In this document: positions 12,031 to 23,232 of the stretch, piece after piece
How positions within the stretch are numbered: the stretch's first letter is position 1
Layout: every line of letters starts with the position of its first letter
Assembly: GCA_037043455.1 (NCBI GenBank)
Contig: JAWPHD010000289.1
Location: 372,001-436,000, forward strand
Length of the DNA: 64,000 nucleotides
From: Cyrtodaria siliqua
Taxonomy: Eukaryota; Mollusca; Bivalvia; Adapedonta; Hiatellidae
Direction: 5' to 3'
Made by a program: the position numbers and the translations under genes
Notes under the pieces: generated by a model
The model's input: only the letters and a program-made list of their open reading frames with translations
What the model was told of the DNA's origin: nothing
Database searches by the model: none

Positions 12031-12469
12031 CTGAGTGAAACAATGTCTTCAGTATTCTCAGTTAAGTAGGTGTATTAACTTTACATTTACGTATAGCTGT
12101 ATATGTGTTAACCTTAATCACATTTAAATCACATGATGGTGAAAACAAACACACGAGAAAAATTATCCTTTAGAAAGCGCAGCAAACGAAAGGCAATGAC
12201 ACCGTCGACATATCCGCACTGGATCATAAACTAGGAGCAAATTAAATATTCAATCACAATGACAATACACAACACAAATAGCGGTATAGACAGGATACAA
12301 AGTACAAAGTACAAAACTGCGTGTCTTCAGCAGCCACTCAAGAAATATAATTTCATTTGAATTGGCTTAAAACACAGAGCAAATCGTTGCAATTTCTATG
12401 GAACCGTCTACCAAAAAGCTGTTTAACAGAGGAATCCGATATTTACCTATTACTCATAAATTGAAGTCT
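12031..12469. other. No recognised feature
   Basis: AT-rich sequence with no gene, RNA or repeat recognised apart from a short ACAAAGT repetition near 12298. Confidence 0.4.
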
Positions 12470-12605
12470 ATTTGGGCGCTGAAGTTTTTTGTCTCTTTCA
12501 TTGTATTTTCAAGTCCTTGTTTGCAGTACAGTGTGGACCTACGATGCCATTGCGTTCAGACGCTGTGGTTTCTATAGCACCCTATATATCATTTTGAAAT
12601 AAACA
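12470..12605 (+). mobile_element. Retroelement tail family B, 3' part
   Basis: It shares GCGCTGAAG, TTGTCTCTTTCATTGTA, TTTCAAGTCCTTGTTT, CAGTACAGTG, GATGCCATTGCGTTC and ACCCTATATATCATTTT with the longer copy at 19800-20100. The first 60 bp of the family are missing or deleted between GCGCTGAAG and TTTTTTGTC. Confidence 0.7.
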
Positions 12606-13180
12606 TCTGTCAAAAACACATCTCTACCTACCCTCTGCTCATACTCTCCAAAGAAATAAACCTGACAAACACAATAAAATACTAACTATTCATGACAACA
12701 GACATAATACTTTAAGATCGGGTTAGATTTAAAAATGAAATAAAAACTAGTCTTAGGACAAACTTATGCAAACTAGAAACATTTTTGTTGTTTTCATTGA
12801 ACTATTTTAGAATCCTACGATCCGGAAGTACTTCGTAACTGGTCAGATACCATCATTAACATCTTCTACGTAATTCTATTTTTGAAACATGATTCTCTGA
12901 TGTTAACATAGCAACTATGACCTATATACTGTAATGATGTAAGACGGTTAAGAACAATAGCAACATGAACATGAACTTTAGTCATTATCATGATTATGCA
13001 GATATACTTAACACGTTCTTTTACAATGGTAAAACATGTGAAAATTATATTAAACAATAGGTTATAGTCATGGGATAATTGCCGTAAATGACATATTCTT
13101 AATAATATACTAGAACGAATTCGACGGCGCGCCATCGTAAATACCCACGTTTTCTTCGAACAGGCCACCCACACCCACCC
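12606..13180. other. No recognised feature
   Basis: Nothing assigned. A short CCCACACCCACCCACCACGC tract ends this stretch. Confidence 0.4.
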
Positions 13181-13189
13181 ACCACGCAC

Positions 13190-13830
13190 ACACATATACA
13201 GGAGAACAACATATTATTATACACTGTAATCCCTTCATGAAAATATTAATTTGAGACATAATTTGAAAAAAATGACCCCTGATAACCCCACCATCACCCA
13301 CATCCTACAACCCCAACCCACTAGGAAGACGACTTTAGTTTAAAATAATAAATCAATTGACATGCTGCTTATCTTTTTCCTAGATGACTATTATACCAAA
13401 TAATGTGCAAAAGTATGGAAAAAACACACCGTAATTGAATTATAAGTGTATTTGATGCCCCTTACTCCAGGCCCCCACCGATGAAGTAGGAGGAAGCAAA
13501 TGTATACAGTGTGATCCCATCATCATAATGTTTCATTTGAGACATAATTTTAAAAAAAAAAAGCAGACGTCCGAGTTGGAAATAATAAAATCGTTTGACA
13601 TGTTGTTTTTCTTTTATAGACAATTACATACACCACCAAGTTATGTGCAAACATATGGAAACAAATACAGGGTAATTGAAATGTTTGTGTAATTGACATT
13701 TTGACACCCTGAAGGCCTCTGGGTACGGAGCCATCATCATAATGTTTCATTTGAGACACAATTCTAAAAATAAATCCCCCAGATCCTCTAAGTTTGGTTG
13801 AATTCCGTTCAGCGGTTAGGAGGAGATGCG
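13190..13830. repeat. Diverged tandem repeat, unit about 200-230 bp, three copies
   Basis: Recurring blocks in the same order are TGTAATCCC/TGTGATCCC, TCATAATGTTTCATTTGAGA, CATAATTTTAAAAA, TTGACATG(C/T)TG, ATGTGCAAA, and ATGGAAA followed by GTAATTGAA. The last copy ends with TTGGTTGAATTCCGTTCAGC, then GGTTAGGAGGAGATG, which is a familiar invertebrate repeat motif. Confidence 0.65.
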
Positions 13831-14204
13831 GTAACGGATACCCTTTTTTTCCAAAAACGTATAATAAATTAATAATTAACTAACCATGTTATATATCCTG
13901 TATTTGTTACGACACAATACACCTTTTCTCTGTTATTCCTAGAATTATTAAACCCATTTCTTAATTTATATGTTTTAATCATATAATAGTGCAGACTTTA
14001 AATCGTTGATCCGCAATTTCAGATATAACTAAATACTAATTTTGCTATTAATACTAATAACCCATATTAAAATGTCATAACCTTAGGAATGTTAGTAAAT
14101 GTCAGCGTACAGTTTTACCCCCATCCAACCAGAAATGTTCTTCTAATAGTATCACATTTGGCTCCAAAGTGTCTATTCAAAATAACCAGTCCCTGCAACA
14201 CTGC

Positions 14205-14640
14205 CAAACGATAAAGAAAGACAAAAATATCGGACAGGGAAAGCAGCATTCAAGGACGACAGTCAACCATAAAACACAAAAACAACACGCAAACAGACAA
14301 ACGAGAAGGCAAAAGTAATAAAAAATGCAAACGACAACACAAACACAAAAGGGTTGACAATAGGGCTACTTCCTTGGAACGGTCAGTGGCAACAAAGGCC
14401 ACTGGAGGTTTAAACCGGTTCTAGGGTGCACTCAACCTCACATTTACCCTACTGTCATCCTATTAAAACAGGACAGTGTAAATAAAGAAATTCCCGCCAT
14501 GATCTAATCTCTGACCAACAAGGCAGCATCAATAGGCAATATAAGTAAAACACAAATATGCTCGCGTAAATATTATACAAAAAACAATAGCCTAGAAAGC
14601 CATAATGAAGGTACTCAATGACTTGGCAGATAAGTTGTTT
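14205..14640 (-). mobile_element. Retroelement family A, 3' tail, nearly complete
   Basis: Read on the minus strand it runs TGCCAAGTCATTGAGTACCT, GGCTTTCTAGGCTATTG, GCCTATTGATGCTGCCTTGT, TTACACTGTCCTGTTTTAAT, GAACCGGTTTAAACCTCCAG, GCCACTGACCGTTCCAAGG, GTTGACTGTCGTCCTTGAAT and TTTCCCTGTCCGATATTTTT. This is the same order as in the reverse-transcriptase-bearing copy at 30735-32165, so I call it a 5'-truncated insertion. The 68-codon frame inside it is not a gene. Confidence 0.8.
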
Positions 14641-14849
14641 TTTAAAGAGTTTTATTGACACAGCCGTGTATTTTAGTTTTTTTGTTTCATATTTGTTATT
14701 TTCGTGTTTGTGTACCCCTGATGAAGGCGTATGTTTTTATAAACTTTGGCACTGTATAAATGTTTTGTTCCCCATTTATTAATTTATTCCACTATTTTCG
14801 TATCCCCTCGGGGATCCAGTGCTTTTTGAAAATAAATATATATATAAAT

Positions 14850-15470
14850 TCATATGAGATATCATTAAAATTAAGTATTCATTAAATGTTTAACATGATG
14901 TGTCAGTACATTTAATTTGAACTAAATTGAAAGCATGATGCAGTTACGCACTGTATAGGAAATAAATGTATCGTTAGAATATAATTACAGTTAAATTCTA
15001 TAAAATTCAATATAAATAACCACTTTTAAGCATTCATTAAAAGTGAAAATATGATGTATTGTTATATTTATATTGCAATTGAATTCAATATGAGATATCA
15101 CTACATTTAAGTATTTAATATATGAGCAATGTGATGTGTCATTACATTTAATTTGAATTTAAATTGTAAATTTGATCTCTTAAGGGTTATGTTTTGCATA
15201 TGGCATATGAAATATCTTTACATTGAATTGCAATTAAATTCCACCAAATTCAGTATAAAATACCACCGCTAGATTTACGCTATCATTAAATCTGCATCAT
15301 GATGTACCGTAATCCTTAACTGCGATTGAATGCACTTAAATGTCAAGTACAAACTTTTATTCTACCGTTAAGTGCAATTAATTTCCAACTAAATCCCACG
15401 CATGGAATTTAATGACATTTCAGTAAATATAAGTTTTTATTAAATCACTTATTTCATGCAGTTTGTCATT
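14850..15470. repeat. Degenerate AT-rich tandem repeat, unit about 120-150 bp
   Basis: Blocks like ATATGAGATATCATTAAAAT, TAAGTATTCATTAAA, ATGATGTGTCAGTACATTTA and AATTTGAATTTAAATTG recur about four times with heavy divergence. Confidence 0.55.
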
Positions 15471-15532
15471 TGACATAAGTTTCAATATACCAATTACTGT
15501 CAGATGTTGATACAATTATTTGCGCTTTTCGC

Positions 15533-16941
15533 CTTCAATCATCAGCACTATCGAACCTTATTTCCCTCAGTTGAGCCTGAATTTCCAAGAAAACTCTAAA
15601 GTCCATCGGAGCCAAATCCGGACTGTATGGTAGATGGTTCAGGAACTCTCAGGAGTGCGATCTCAAGTTGAGTTGAATTTGGCGTGTGAGGCGGTGCATT
15701 ATCTTGGTGAAGTATCACGCGGTCAAGATCGATGGCGCGAACAAGGTGCTTTTTCAAAACCTGAAAAAACATTAATTAAAAACATTTACGTTACGGTTTT
15801 CAATTCAACAAAAGGTTATATAGAGAATATTATGTCAGTGCCTTTTACCATCAAGTTTATTAGGCGAGGCTTAGAAAACGAAGAATAGTGAGTCTCTGCC
15901 GAGCCTAATAAACTTGATAGTAAAAGGCACTGACGTAATTTTCTATTTATCATGTAGATTATCGTTATTTTCTGTAGGAATTACTATTATTACCTATTGC
16001 TCAGAATGGTACGCTTATTGAGGACGTCGCCATGTTGTTGTTTTTTGTTTGTTTTATGACGTCAGGCAAAGTTACGTGCATGACGTCAGATAGCGTTACG
16101 TATAATAAACGCCGAGGGATTCCGCATTGATTTGCTTTATCGGCCAGTACCTAATTAATTCAAAATTTAATAGGTCACCCCTTTATGAGGCAGAAAAGTG
16201 CATATCTGCAGGATAAAAAATTATAACTATTATAAGTCTTAAATATTATTGTATGTAGATTTGATAAAAAAAAGTTAAATAAAACTTGTTTGTTTAAATT
16301 CCATACATAAAACTTACATTGGAATACTAATTTGCATTGACTGTCTGACCATCGAGCACATGTTGCTGCAAAAGCATCCCTCTTCGAATCATGAAGAACA
16401 CGAACATGTGTTTGCCGCCCGATCTATTGACCTTCGCTTTCTTTGGTGGTGGTGTCTGGAATGTTTTCCACACTGATGATTGTGCCTTAAACTTTTCATC
16501 AGATTTATAACGTTGGATCAAATTCAACGAAGAAACAATCCGCTTCTCTTTCAGCTCTTTTGAGAGAAGTCGTGGGACACACCTGGCACTAACCTTTGAC
16601 ATGTTTAAGTTAACTGATAATAGTTTGTGTATTGTAGAAGTTGAAACATCAAACTCCTATGCTAACGCTCGGGCTGTTAACCGCCTATCCGTCTTGATCA
16701 TGTCTTTCACTTTGTCTGGTAGTGTATTTCCTATCATTGCCGTCCTTTCTCATCGTTGGTCATTATAGACGGTTTCTCTGCCGTCCTTAAAACATTTGTG
16801 TCAATTAAAACCTAACGCTCGGCTGCATTTCCTAGTCACTCCTGGTTCTTCAATTAATTGTAATGTCTGTGTTGGTGTTTTACCCAGTCCCACACACAAT
16901 TTGATCACGGATCTAGCTTCGACGTCGCCAGTTGACGTCAT
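15533..16941 (-). pseudogene. Mariner-family transposase, broken, split by a later insertion
   Basis: Mariner transposases cut and paste their own element with a D,D,D catalytic triad. Reading from the ATG at 16941 down, the frame opens with MTSTGDVEARSVIKL and GKTPTQTLQL (N-terminal DNA-binding region). It continues through DRRLTARALA, an in-frame stop, EFDVSTSTIHKLL, then MSKVSARCVPRLLSKEL and PPPKKAKV (about 16327-16602). After an interruption it resumes with LKKHLVRAIDLDRVILHQDN, whose D is the second catalytic residue, and then, after a frameshift, PYSPDLAPMDF, whose last D is the third. It has several stops and at least one frameshift, so it is dead. The expected family length is about 340 residues and most of that is recognisable. 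No terminal inverted repeats were located. Confidence 0.88.
15821..16218 (+). mobile_element. Foldback MITE family G, copy 1, inserted in the mariner
   Basis: It aligns end to end with 25560-25981. Left arms TATGTCAGTGCC to TTTATTAGGC (about 15830-15863) and GCCTAATAAACTTGATAGTA to GGCACTGACGTA (about 15900-15937) form a hairpin of nearly 40 bp. The right part contains two TGACGTCA palindromes (16058-16065, 16081-16088) and ends TGCATATCTGCAGGATAAA. The 84-codon plus-strand frame across the boundary is chance. Confidence 0.8.
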
Positions 16942-17254
16942 ATTTTAATTATAACGATGTCAAAATGTGTTGTCTAATTTTACAACGGATGTTTATTTCA
17001 CATTTATTATTTACGGAAATGACGTCAAAACGTTACGTTGACGGTATACAATTTTGCTTAAAACGACACATATTTCAACGAACCTATTTCACATTTGAAG
17101 AAGGGTCATGCAAGTTAAATATTACAAGAGATTATCGGGCCCCATATATCGACATTTATGAAATAATTTTCTCTGTCATTCGCTTTGATATGTGTCAAGT
17201 TACATTCTGTTGAAATATTTCTAATTTTGGAGGACTATTGTAAGTGTTTTCAAT
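16942..17254. other. Probable mariner 5' flank, then unassigned
   Basis: This is upstream of the transposase start on the minus strand and should contain the element's 5' end, but no terminal inverted repeat could be matched. A 93-codon plus-strand frame here is not supported. Confidence 0.35.
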
Positions 17255-17720
17255 GGCTTAACTTTAATACGACTGCCTTGTTGGTTAGAGATTAGATCAT
17301 GGCGGGGATTTCTTTATTTACACTGTCAAGTTTTAATGGGATGACACTAGGGTAAGTGTGAGTTTTGGTGCACCCTAGAACCGGTTTAAACGATGCTGCC
17401 TTGTTGGTTAGAGATTGGATCATGGCGGAAATTTCTTTATTTACACTGTCCTGTTTTAATGGGATGACAGTCGGGTAAGTGTTAGGTTTGGTGCACCCTA
17501 GAACCGGTTTAAACCTCCAGTGGCCTACTTTACCACTGACCGTTCGAAGGCGGTAGCCCTATTGTCAACCCTTTTGTGTTTGTGATGTCGTTTGCATTTA
17601 TTATTGCTTTTTCCTTCTTGTTTGTCTGTTTGCGTGTTTGTTTCTGTGTTTTGTAGTTGACTGTCCTCCTTGAATGCTACTTTCCCTGTCCGATCTTTTT
17701 ATATTTCTTTTGATGATTTG
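17255..17720 (+). mobile_element. Retroelement family A tail with an internal tandem duplication
   Basis: The block from TGCCTTGTTGGTTAGAGATT to GAACCGGTTTAAAC occurs twice in tandem (about 17270-17391 and 17394-17511). A normal end follows: CCACTGACCGTTCGAAGGC, GTTGACTGTCCTCCTTGAAT and CTGTCCGATCTTTTTATATT. Both duplicated units keep the ACTGTC...GACA(C/G)T hairpin. Confidence 0.85.
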
Positions 17721-17724
17721 TCTG

Positions 17725-18300
17725 TATAAATGTACAGTTTGTCATGCCCTTGTGATATATTGTTGCTCTGGCTTTATTGCAATTTAATGTGTGATTTGCT
17801 AGGCTTGTTTATATTTAGTTTTGTGTATAACTTATAGTGTCCATTAATTTTACATAGTTTGTTAAAGATGAATGGCCACCACTTTCGCAGCATTATCAAT
17901 TAACAAATTTAACTGCGCAAGGAAATGAGGTAAATCTGAATTGTAAAGCTGCACAACTATTATCTGATTATTGATAAATACATATACCTGTGGATTAATT
18001 TACCTGTTCAAAGTCATCAAATAAAATCTTATTCTCACTTTTCACAGATATTTCAATGTTTGAATTGTAAATAGCTATTGTAATGTATTGATTTTGATTT
18101 AAATTAAAATAAACATATTCATGAAACAAAACATAGCCGGCGATCTTTAAAGGATAACCCCTGACGGGGACTTCCTTGTTTTACACTGTCCCGTTTAAAT
18201 GGGATGACAGAAGGTCAAGAGTAAGGTTTGATAACCCTAACACCTGATTTAATCCCAAATGGCATTTTTGCCAAATATCGCTCCAAAGAAGTATTCGTGG
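17725..18300 (+). mobile_element. Diverged retroelement tail, possibly a subfamily of A
   Basis: ATTTGTCTGTATAAATGTAC, TTGTTGCTCTGGCTT and GCTAGGCTTGTTTATAT occur at 17715-17815, then TTTTACACTGTCCCGTTTAA, ATGGGATGACAG and TAACACCTGATTTAA at 18175-18255. Sequence between 17880 and 18130 is unassigned AT-rich DNA. Confidence 0.5.
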
Positions 18301-18354
18301 TGTCAATTGTTTTGCTTGTGGTATGTTTACAGCCCTAAACAAACGCCAGTGAAT

Positions 18355-18610
18355 GTCAGTGAGACCTGAAAATGGGATCTCTTGGAAGCAACAAACGCAA
18401 ACAAAAGAGAAAAGTAGCAGACTCGGTTTTATTGAGTCTGTTCATGAGAGGTATTATAAGGTGCATCACCTGTCACGCGCCATAGCACTGGCTTAATAGG
18501 TAATCTACTGTAAATCCACCACAAAGACTGGGCTTGATGATCCCAAATTACCAGTAGGTAATAGCACTACCGATTTGCTACAGCTGCAACACATCACTAA
18601 ACAAACGCTA
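18355..18610 (+). mobile_element. Dispersed repeat family C
   Basis: It shares GCAACAAACGCAAACAAAAG, GTAGCAGACTCGGTTTTATT, GAGTCTGTTCATGAGAGGTA and ATCACCTGTCACGC with inverted copies at 20575-20735 and 22060-22290. The TGATCCCAAATTACCAGTAG block at 18537 is related to one at 55885. No coding content was found. Confidence 0.6.
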
Positions 18611-18964
18611 GTGTGAATGTCAAAGATAGATACACGATTAAACTCATTAACTAATATAACCTGTATCTAAAGATCATGGAAATGAAATCCGGATTATATA
18701 CAGATTCTTGTCTCTTCTATATGATGACTTTACTTGATGCGATTCTCTTTAGTATGCCGTATAACAGAAATAATGCCCCATTTCGATATTTAGTGTGATA
18801 AAAATCGAGTACAATCACAATCATTTACTAATAAAACTAAAATGTATGATGCAATAAATGAAATGTAAATAAAACACAGAAGCTCGTCTCGTTTAAACAT
18901 GCTTATACCGATAAAAAAACGTTATATATCATGGTTATTCAATAATTTCGAGTGGCTTATACTT
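18611..18964. other. No recognised feature
   Basis: AT-rich filler between dispersed repeats. Confidence 0.4.
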
Positions 18965-19290
18965 TTTACGACTTGATGATTTGTCTGTATATATATAGTT
19001 TGTCTCAAATCGTGTCTTCTCATGCCCTTAACGGTTTATTATTGTGTTGCTCTGGCTTCTGACTTAATACTTGAATACATATTGAGCGGGTCTCCAGGCT
19101 TGTTCATATTAGTCTGTTGGTTACTCCTATTAATCTTGCCTAGTGTGTTAAAAATATAGCCTGGAGGTGACTTCCTTGTTACACTGTCCAGATAGGTGAG
19201 ATGGCAATAGGGTAAAAGTAAGGTTCGGAAACCTTAGAATATGGTTTAAACATTCAGTCGCCAAATGGCTACCTTTTATGGCTATGGTGT
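18965..19290 (+). mobile_element. Diverged retroelement tail, subfamily as at 17725-18300
   Basis: ATGATTTGTCTGTATATATA, CATGCCCTTAACGGTTTATT, TTGCTCTGGCTTCTGAC, TCTCCAGGCTTGTTCATATT, TTCCTTGTTACACTGTCCAG and TAGAATATGGTTTAAAC follow the same order as in the 17725-18300 copy. Confidence 0.5.
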
Positions 19291-19364
19291 AGTATACTTT
19301 GCTTCCATTTATTCAATTAATCTTTCACCCGCTAAGCACGACTATAATAGGATTTGCGTCAATT

Positions 19365-19435
19365 TTAAACCAAGATCAGCCTGCGAACTGCATCAGGGCT
19401 TACAACGTCCGGCTGCTGATCAGTCATTTTTCCCC
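19365..19435. repeat. Possible bivalve dispersed repeat fragment
   Basis: ACCAAGATCAGCCTGCGAAC, then TGCATCAGGGCTTACA, resembles a family of bivalve repeats with a CAAGATCAGCCTGC core. The assignment is from general familiarity. The 71-codon frame here follows from that repeat and is not a gene. Confidence 0.3.
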
Positions 19436-19799
19436 AAAACAGCCCTTTGGCACATAAAAGGAATGGTCTTAATTAATTAAAGAACAGTCCATTATATATA
19501 TGCAGCGGGTTAAAGTTTAGTTGTTGTATTTTTAATATGTGCTTTCTGATGTGTTATATGACTGCTATATATTTACAGGTCAACTTTTGTGTCTAAATTA
19601 AAAAATTTACATGTTAAAACATCCATTACAGGTAAAAGCAACATGGCAGTGTTCACTAGTTAGTGAATATCGACATTGATTTCAATGGAATAGCAAACGA
19701 CAATAATTTATCAATAATAACTGACACAATATCATTCTAACATAAAACAATATTTAAAACAAAAACGACTGTAATACGTGTCCTCTGGATGTGGACTTT

Positions 19800-20100
19800 A
19801 TTGTTAGAGTTTTCCTTTTGATAGGATGTAGTTTTGTTGACACTGTCTTGTCTATTTGAGCGCTGAAGACAGGATAATAGCGAGGATTGAGCGCATATAA
19901 AATCGATTCAAGCTAACCAGTAGGCCTTATTGCCTACTGACAGTTCAAAGTCGGTAACCCTGTCTTCAACACACTTTCTGTTGTTTTTTGTCTCTTTCAT
20001 TGTAGTTTCAAGTCCTTGTTTTCAGTACAGTGCGGACCTACTATGCCATTGCGTTCGGACGCTATGGTTTCTATAGGACCCTATATATCATTTTAAACAA
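19800..20100 (+). mobile_element. Retroelement tail family B, longest copy
   Basis: Blocks are TTTTCCTTTTGATAGGATGT, GACACTGTCTTGTCTATTTG, AGCGCTGAAGACAGGATAAT, TTCAAGCTAACCAGTAGGCC, CTACTGACAGTTCAAAGTCG, GTAACCCTGTCTTCAAC, TTTCATTGTAGTTTCAAGTC and ACCCTATATATCATTTT. The layout is parallel to family A (an ACTGTC hairpin, a GGCC...CTGACNGTTC core, a GTAACCCT step), so B is probably a sister subfamily. Other pieces lie at 12470-12605, 24010-24200 and 54375-54450. Confidence 0.7.
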
Positions 20101-20574
20101 ACTATAAAATGTACGATTTGTTTATTCCGAACTAACTAGAAAAATGGACAGTTCGCGACAGTTAAACGAATTACTTAAGTCTAGATTATCTGTGACTGTT
20201 GCTTTATGCTAGTGTGTTTGATTATATTCGACCAGATCTAAGAATTTTCGTACGCCATTTCTGCGAACAAATTTCAATCAAATTGTAAGAACGTTTGGGA
20301 ATATCACTGCGAGTATTTAACATAACTGATGTATTTCTAAGTATATCTAAATGACAATTTGTAATACTTTTGTCTTCTGTTGATTCGTTTCAGTCTGATG
20401 TAATTGCTTCTATGCATACGTTGCCTGATTAGGAATAGTTGAAATGCATTAGCCATGGGCACCTTAAGTAGAGAATGCTGCAAAGGAAATTGCTGAATTA
20501 AGATCTACAGCAAAAACATTTGAATCCTAAAACAAGTATTTCATTTTCACGTTTTGTGGTTTTGTGGTTTTAAA
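20101..20574. other. No recognised feature
   Basis: AT-rich sequence with no gene or repeat recognised. Confidence 0.4.
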
Positions 20575-20734
20575 GTAACATACCGCTTAAGCCGGTGTTA
20601 TTGGGGCGTGGGAGATGTTGCAAATTATATTACCTCTCATGAACAGACTCATTAAAAACCAAGTCTGCAACCTTTCTCTCTTGTTTGTGTTTGATGTTTC
20701 AAAAGAATCCCATTGTCAGTATTTATTGAAAAAA
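20575..20734 (-). mobile_element. Dispersed repeat family C, inverted copy
   Basis: ACCGCTTAAGCCGGTGTTAT, GGGGCGTGGGAGATGTTGCA, TTACCTCTCATGAACAGACT and ACCAAGTCTGCAACCTTTCT match 22140-22240 and, reversed, 18410-18470. The open frame starting at 20615 runs across this and the next element and is not a gene. Confidence 0.6.
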
Positions 20735-20965
20735 ATAAGTATAAAGGTCGAACAGGAAATGCAGCTTTCACAGAACACAGTACACCTAAAAACACGCAAA
20801 ACGACAAATATGAATGGCAATGTTAATAAGGAAAAAAGGCATAATACGTCACGAATACAAAAACTATTATCTAACCAACAAGGCAGCATTAATAGGCAAC
20901 ATAAGTAAAACACAAATATGCTCGTGTATATATAAATACAAAACACAATAGCCTAGAAAGCCCAA
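20735..20965 (-). mobile_element. Retroelement family A, 3' tail (variant subtype)
   Basis: On the minus strand it reads GGCTTTCTAGGCTATTGTG, TTGCCTATTAATGCTGCCTT, GTTGGTTAGATAATAG, a variant middle TTAACATTGCCATTCATATT with GTCGTTTTGCGTGTTTTTAG, and CTGCATTTCCTGTTCGACCT. The same variant middle occurs at 41216-41310. Confidence 0.7.
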
Positions 20966-21335
20966 CATCAAACGTCACCGTTTTCAGCTTTAGGTAGACG
21001 TTATCATACGGCCCACAGTCTGTTCAGTCAACGCACAATTAAAGGGGAAAGCATAGTGGCGAACTGTACATTGGTCCACCACTAAGCATGCAGTGCGTTT
21101 CAAAATATTAGGGAGTTTGTACATCACGTCAGGTTGTGATAGTCCTTGTCGCATAAGAGTTCTTAAATTACGTTTATATTTGGACAGAAGTTCAGGGTTA
21201 GGATGATTCAATTTTTCGAAGTTGGTGGTAACGGTAGCCCTAATGGAGTAGCTTTTTAGTCATACAAAGATTACGAAGATTAAAGTCCTCTTCTTGAGTA
21301 CAAGATCTGCAAAAAGGAATAAGTTGACACAACTC
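20966..21335 (-). pseudogene. Reverse transcriptase C-terminal fragment, family A
   Basis: Directly upstream of the tail, the minus strand encodes in shifting frames QLIPFCRSCTQEEDFNLRNL, TKKLLH, a stop, GYRYHQLRK, LLSKYKRNLRTLMRQGLSQP and TACLVVDQ ending ITST. This is the C-terminal region of the same reverse transcriptase seen at 31190-32165. Several frameshifts and stops are present, and the catalytic domain is missing. Confidence 0.8.
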
Positions 21336-21426
21336 TTTTATCGAATTCAGTGAAAATACAACTGTGGTAGGGACAAATCAATGACTACGTCTTCCTTGTT
21401 ATCATTGTTTGTTTTGGATGCATGTT

Positions 21427-22125
21427 TGTTGGTTGAACGTGTTCTGTAAATGCTACTTTTCTTGTTCGACTTGTACTTACTGTCCTTTGGGATCATCAAG
21501 CCCATTCTGTGTTGCTTTCAATATGGATATTAAAAATCGAACAGAAAAAGTAGCATTCAAGGACGAAGTCGACCACATACACAGAACCAAAGGACAACTT
21601 TAAAGATGAGCGTATTGCCAAATTAGACTTCACAAACACAAAAGGGTTGACAATAGGGCTACCGCCTTGTAACGGTCAGTGGCAATAAAGGCCGCTGGGG
21701 GTTTAAAACAAGTTCTAGGGTACAACAACCTCACACTTAACCTACTGTCAACCCAATGAAACGGGACATTGTAAATAAAGACATCCTCGCGATGAACTAT
21801 TCTCTAACCAACAAGGCAGCATTACTAGGCAATATAATTAAAAAACAAACGAGCTCAACTGAAATAATGTAGTAGCATATAAACAACTAGTATACAGGTA
21901 GAAACTGTAAAATAAATCAATTCAATATAACCTCTATATACACGTAACAAATGTTCAAGTTTTCGCATTTTTATTAGTTTAAGAGTTAGAATGGAGACGT
22001 ATTTTTGAAGTATGTAACTTGTTAACGGAAACCAATATTAGCAACACAGAATGGATTTGATGATCCCAAAGGACCAGTAAGTACAAATCGAACAAGAAAA
22101 GTAGCATTCACAGAACACGTTCAGC
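21427..22125. repeat. Inverted repeat pair enclosing a retroelement tail
   Basis: The arm at about 21434-21512 (AACGTGTTCTGTAAATGCTA, TGTCCTTTGGGATCATCAAG, CCCATTCTGTGTTGCT) is inverted at about 22046-22125. Each arm carries a family A-like terminus. Between them at 21534-21575 is another inverted terminus, and at 21615-21845 a full tail. Confidence 0.7.
21615..21845 (-). mobile_element. Retroelement family A, 3' tail
   Basis: Plus-strand text ACAAAAGGGTTGACAATAGG, CTTGTAACGGTCAGTGGCAA, CTACTGTCAACCCAATGAAA and CAACAAGGCAGCATTACTAG is the reverse of the family tail. Confidence 0.75.
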
Positions 22126-22290
22126 TTTATAGTAGAATATCGCTTAAGCCGTTGCTAGGAGGCGTGGGAGGTGTTGCATCTTATAATTACCTCTCATGAA
22201 CAGACTCAATAAAACCGAGTCTGCTACTTTTCTATCTTTTTTATGTTTGTTGCTTCCAAGGGATCACCTTTTCAGTATTGTATACCTACG
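22126..22290 (-). mobile_element. Dispersed repeat family C, inverted copy
   Basis: TCGCTTAAGCCGTTGCTAGG, GGCGTGGGAGGTGTTGCAT, TACCTCTCATGAACAGACTC and ACCGAGTCTGCTACTTTTCT match 20575-20700, followed by TTGCTTCCAAGGGATCACC as the reverse of 18372-18390. Confidence 0.65.
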
Positions 22291-23232
22291 TTTATTTAAA
22301 ACATGTATATGCGCGTTCTCCATTGCAGACCGTATAAAACCAAAAGTTATACTAAGTTATTATATTAAAAATATTACATGTGCTCAAGTCGCGTTCAATT
22401 TAGGATGATAAAAATTAGCCTAAAGGTAATTTAACTAACTTTTCCGTTTGTTATGTAATTCAGAACTTGGTTAAATAAGATACAATTGGCCCTCTTTCTG
22501 TTTACTAGCATTTCAATATAAATATTTTTCAAATTTAGTAGTCTAAACCACAGGTCGCACCATATATCATTTAAGCTCAGAACTAATTAGAAAGTAGATT
22601 ATAGTGAAGTGATATATTAAAAACAAATTATTGTTTTTATATAAAATATATTAAGTTTAAATCGCTTGTTAATATTCCATTATGATAGTGCACTACGCTC
22701 ACCCAGTGTTATATGCGCCGTGATACTTTAGAACCTCCCAGCAAATACCTAGAAGTATGAAGTGTTGTATTGTAAAGACTAGTGTACTATGATGAGACTT
22801 AAATAAACTATTAAACCTAGTATATGCTGTGAATAATAACACACACACTCACACTGCTTTGTGACAGATTCCCATGATCATTTTGAGGCGCTTAACAAAT
22901 AGACTTAATTCATTTTGAGGACGTGCACGCATTGACACCTAAGGTATCGACGAAACCGACATATGACGGCGCCAATAAACACGATTTAGTTATCTGAGGA
23001 TCGGAGAATCACAATAGATTTATTTTGCGATGACGTTTTATCTGACACGGTAATGGTACAAAAAGAAAATCCTTGCCGCATTGAATTTCCGGCCTAAGTG
23101 TCTTTGACTAATAAAACTTCTATTTTACAGTATAAGCATATTTTCACTAAAGCTATTTTAAACAGTTATAAATAATATCTGTTTTTTTTTGTTTCTTCGA
23201 TTTGCAGGAGCTTAGTGGCAATGTTTTAGTTG
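22291..23232. other. No recognised feature
   Basis: AT-rich sequence. A short ACACACACTCACACTG tract lies near 22840. Nothing else was assigned. Confidence 0.4.

Noticed and set aside
11399..12043. Cys-rich 214-codon minus-strand frame
   Set aside because: A 12-residue period equal to the 36-bp satellite unit; the cysteine pattern is a by-product.
14708..14745. Hammerhead ribozyme core (CTGATGA)
   Set aside because: CTGATGAAGGCG lacks the downstream GAAA box and helix III at the right spacing.
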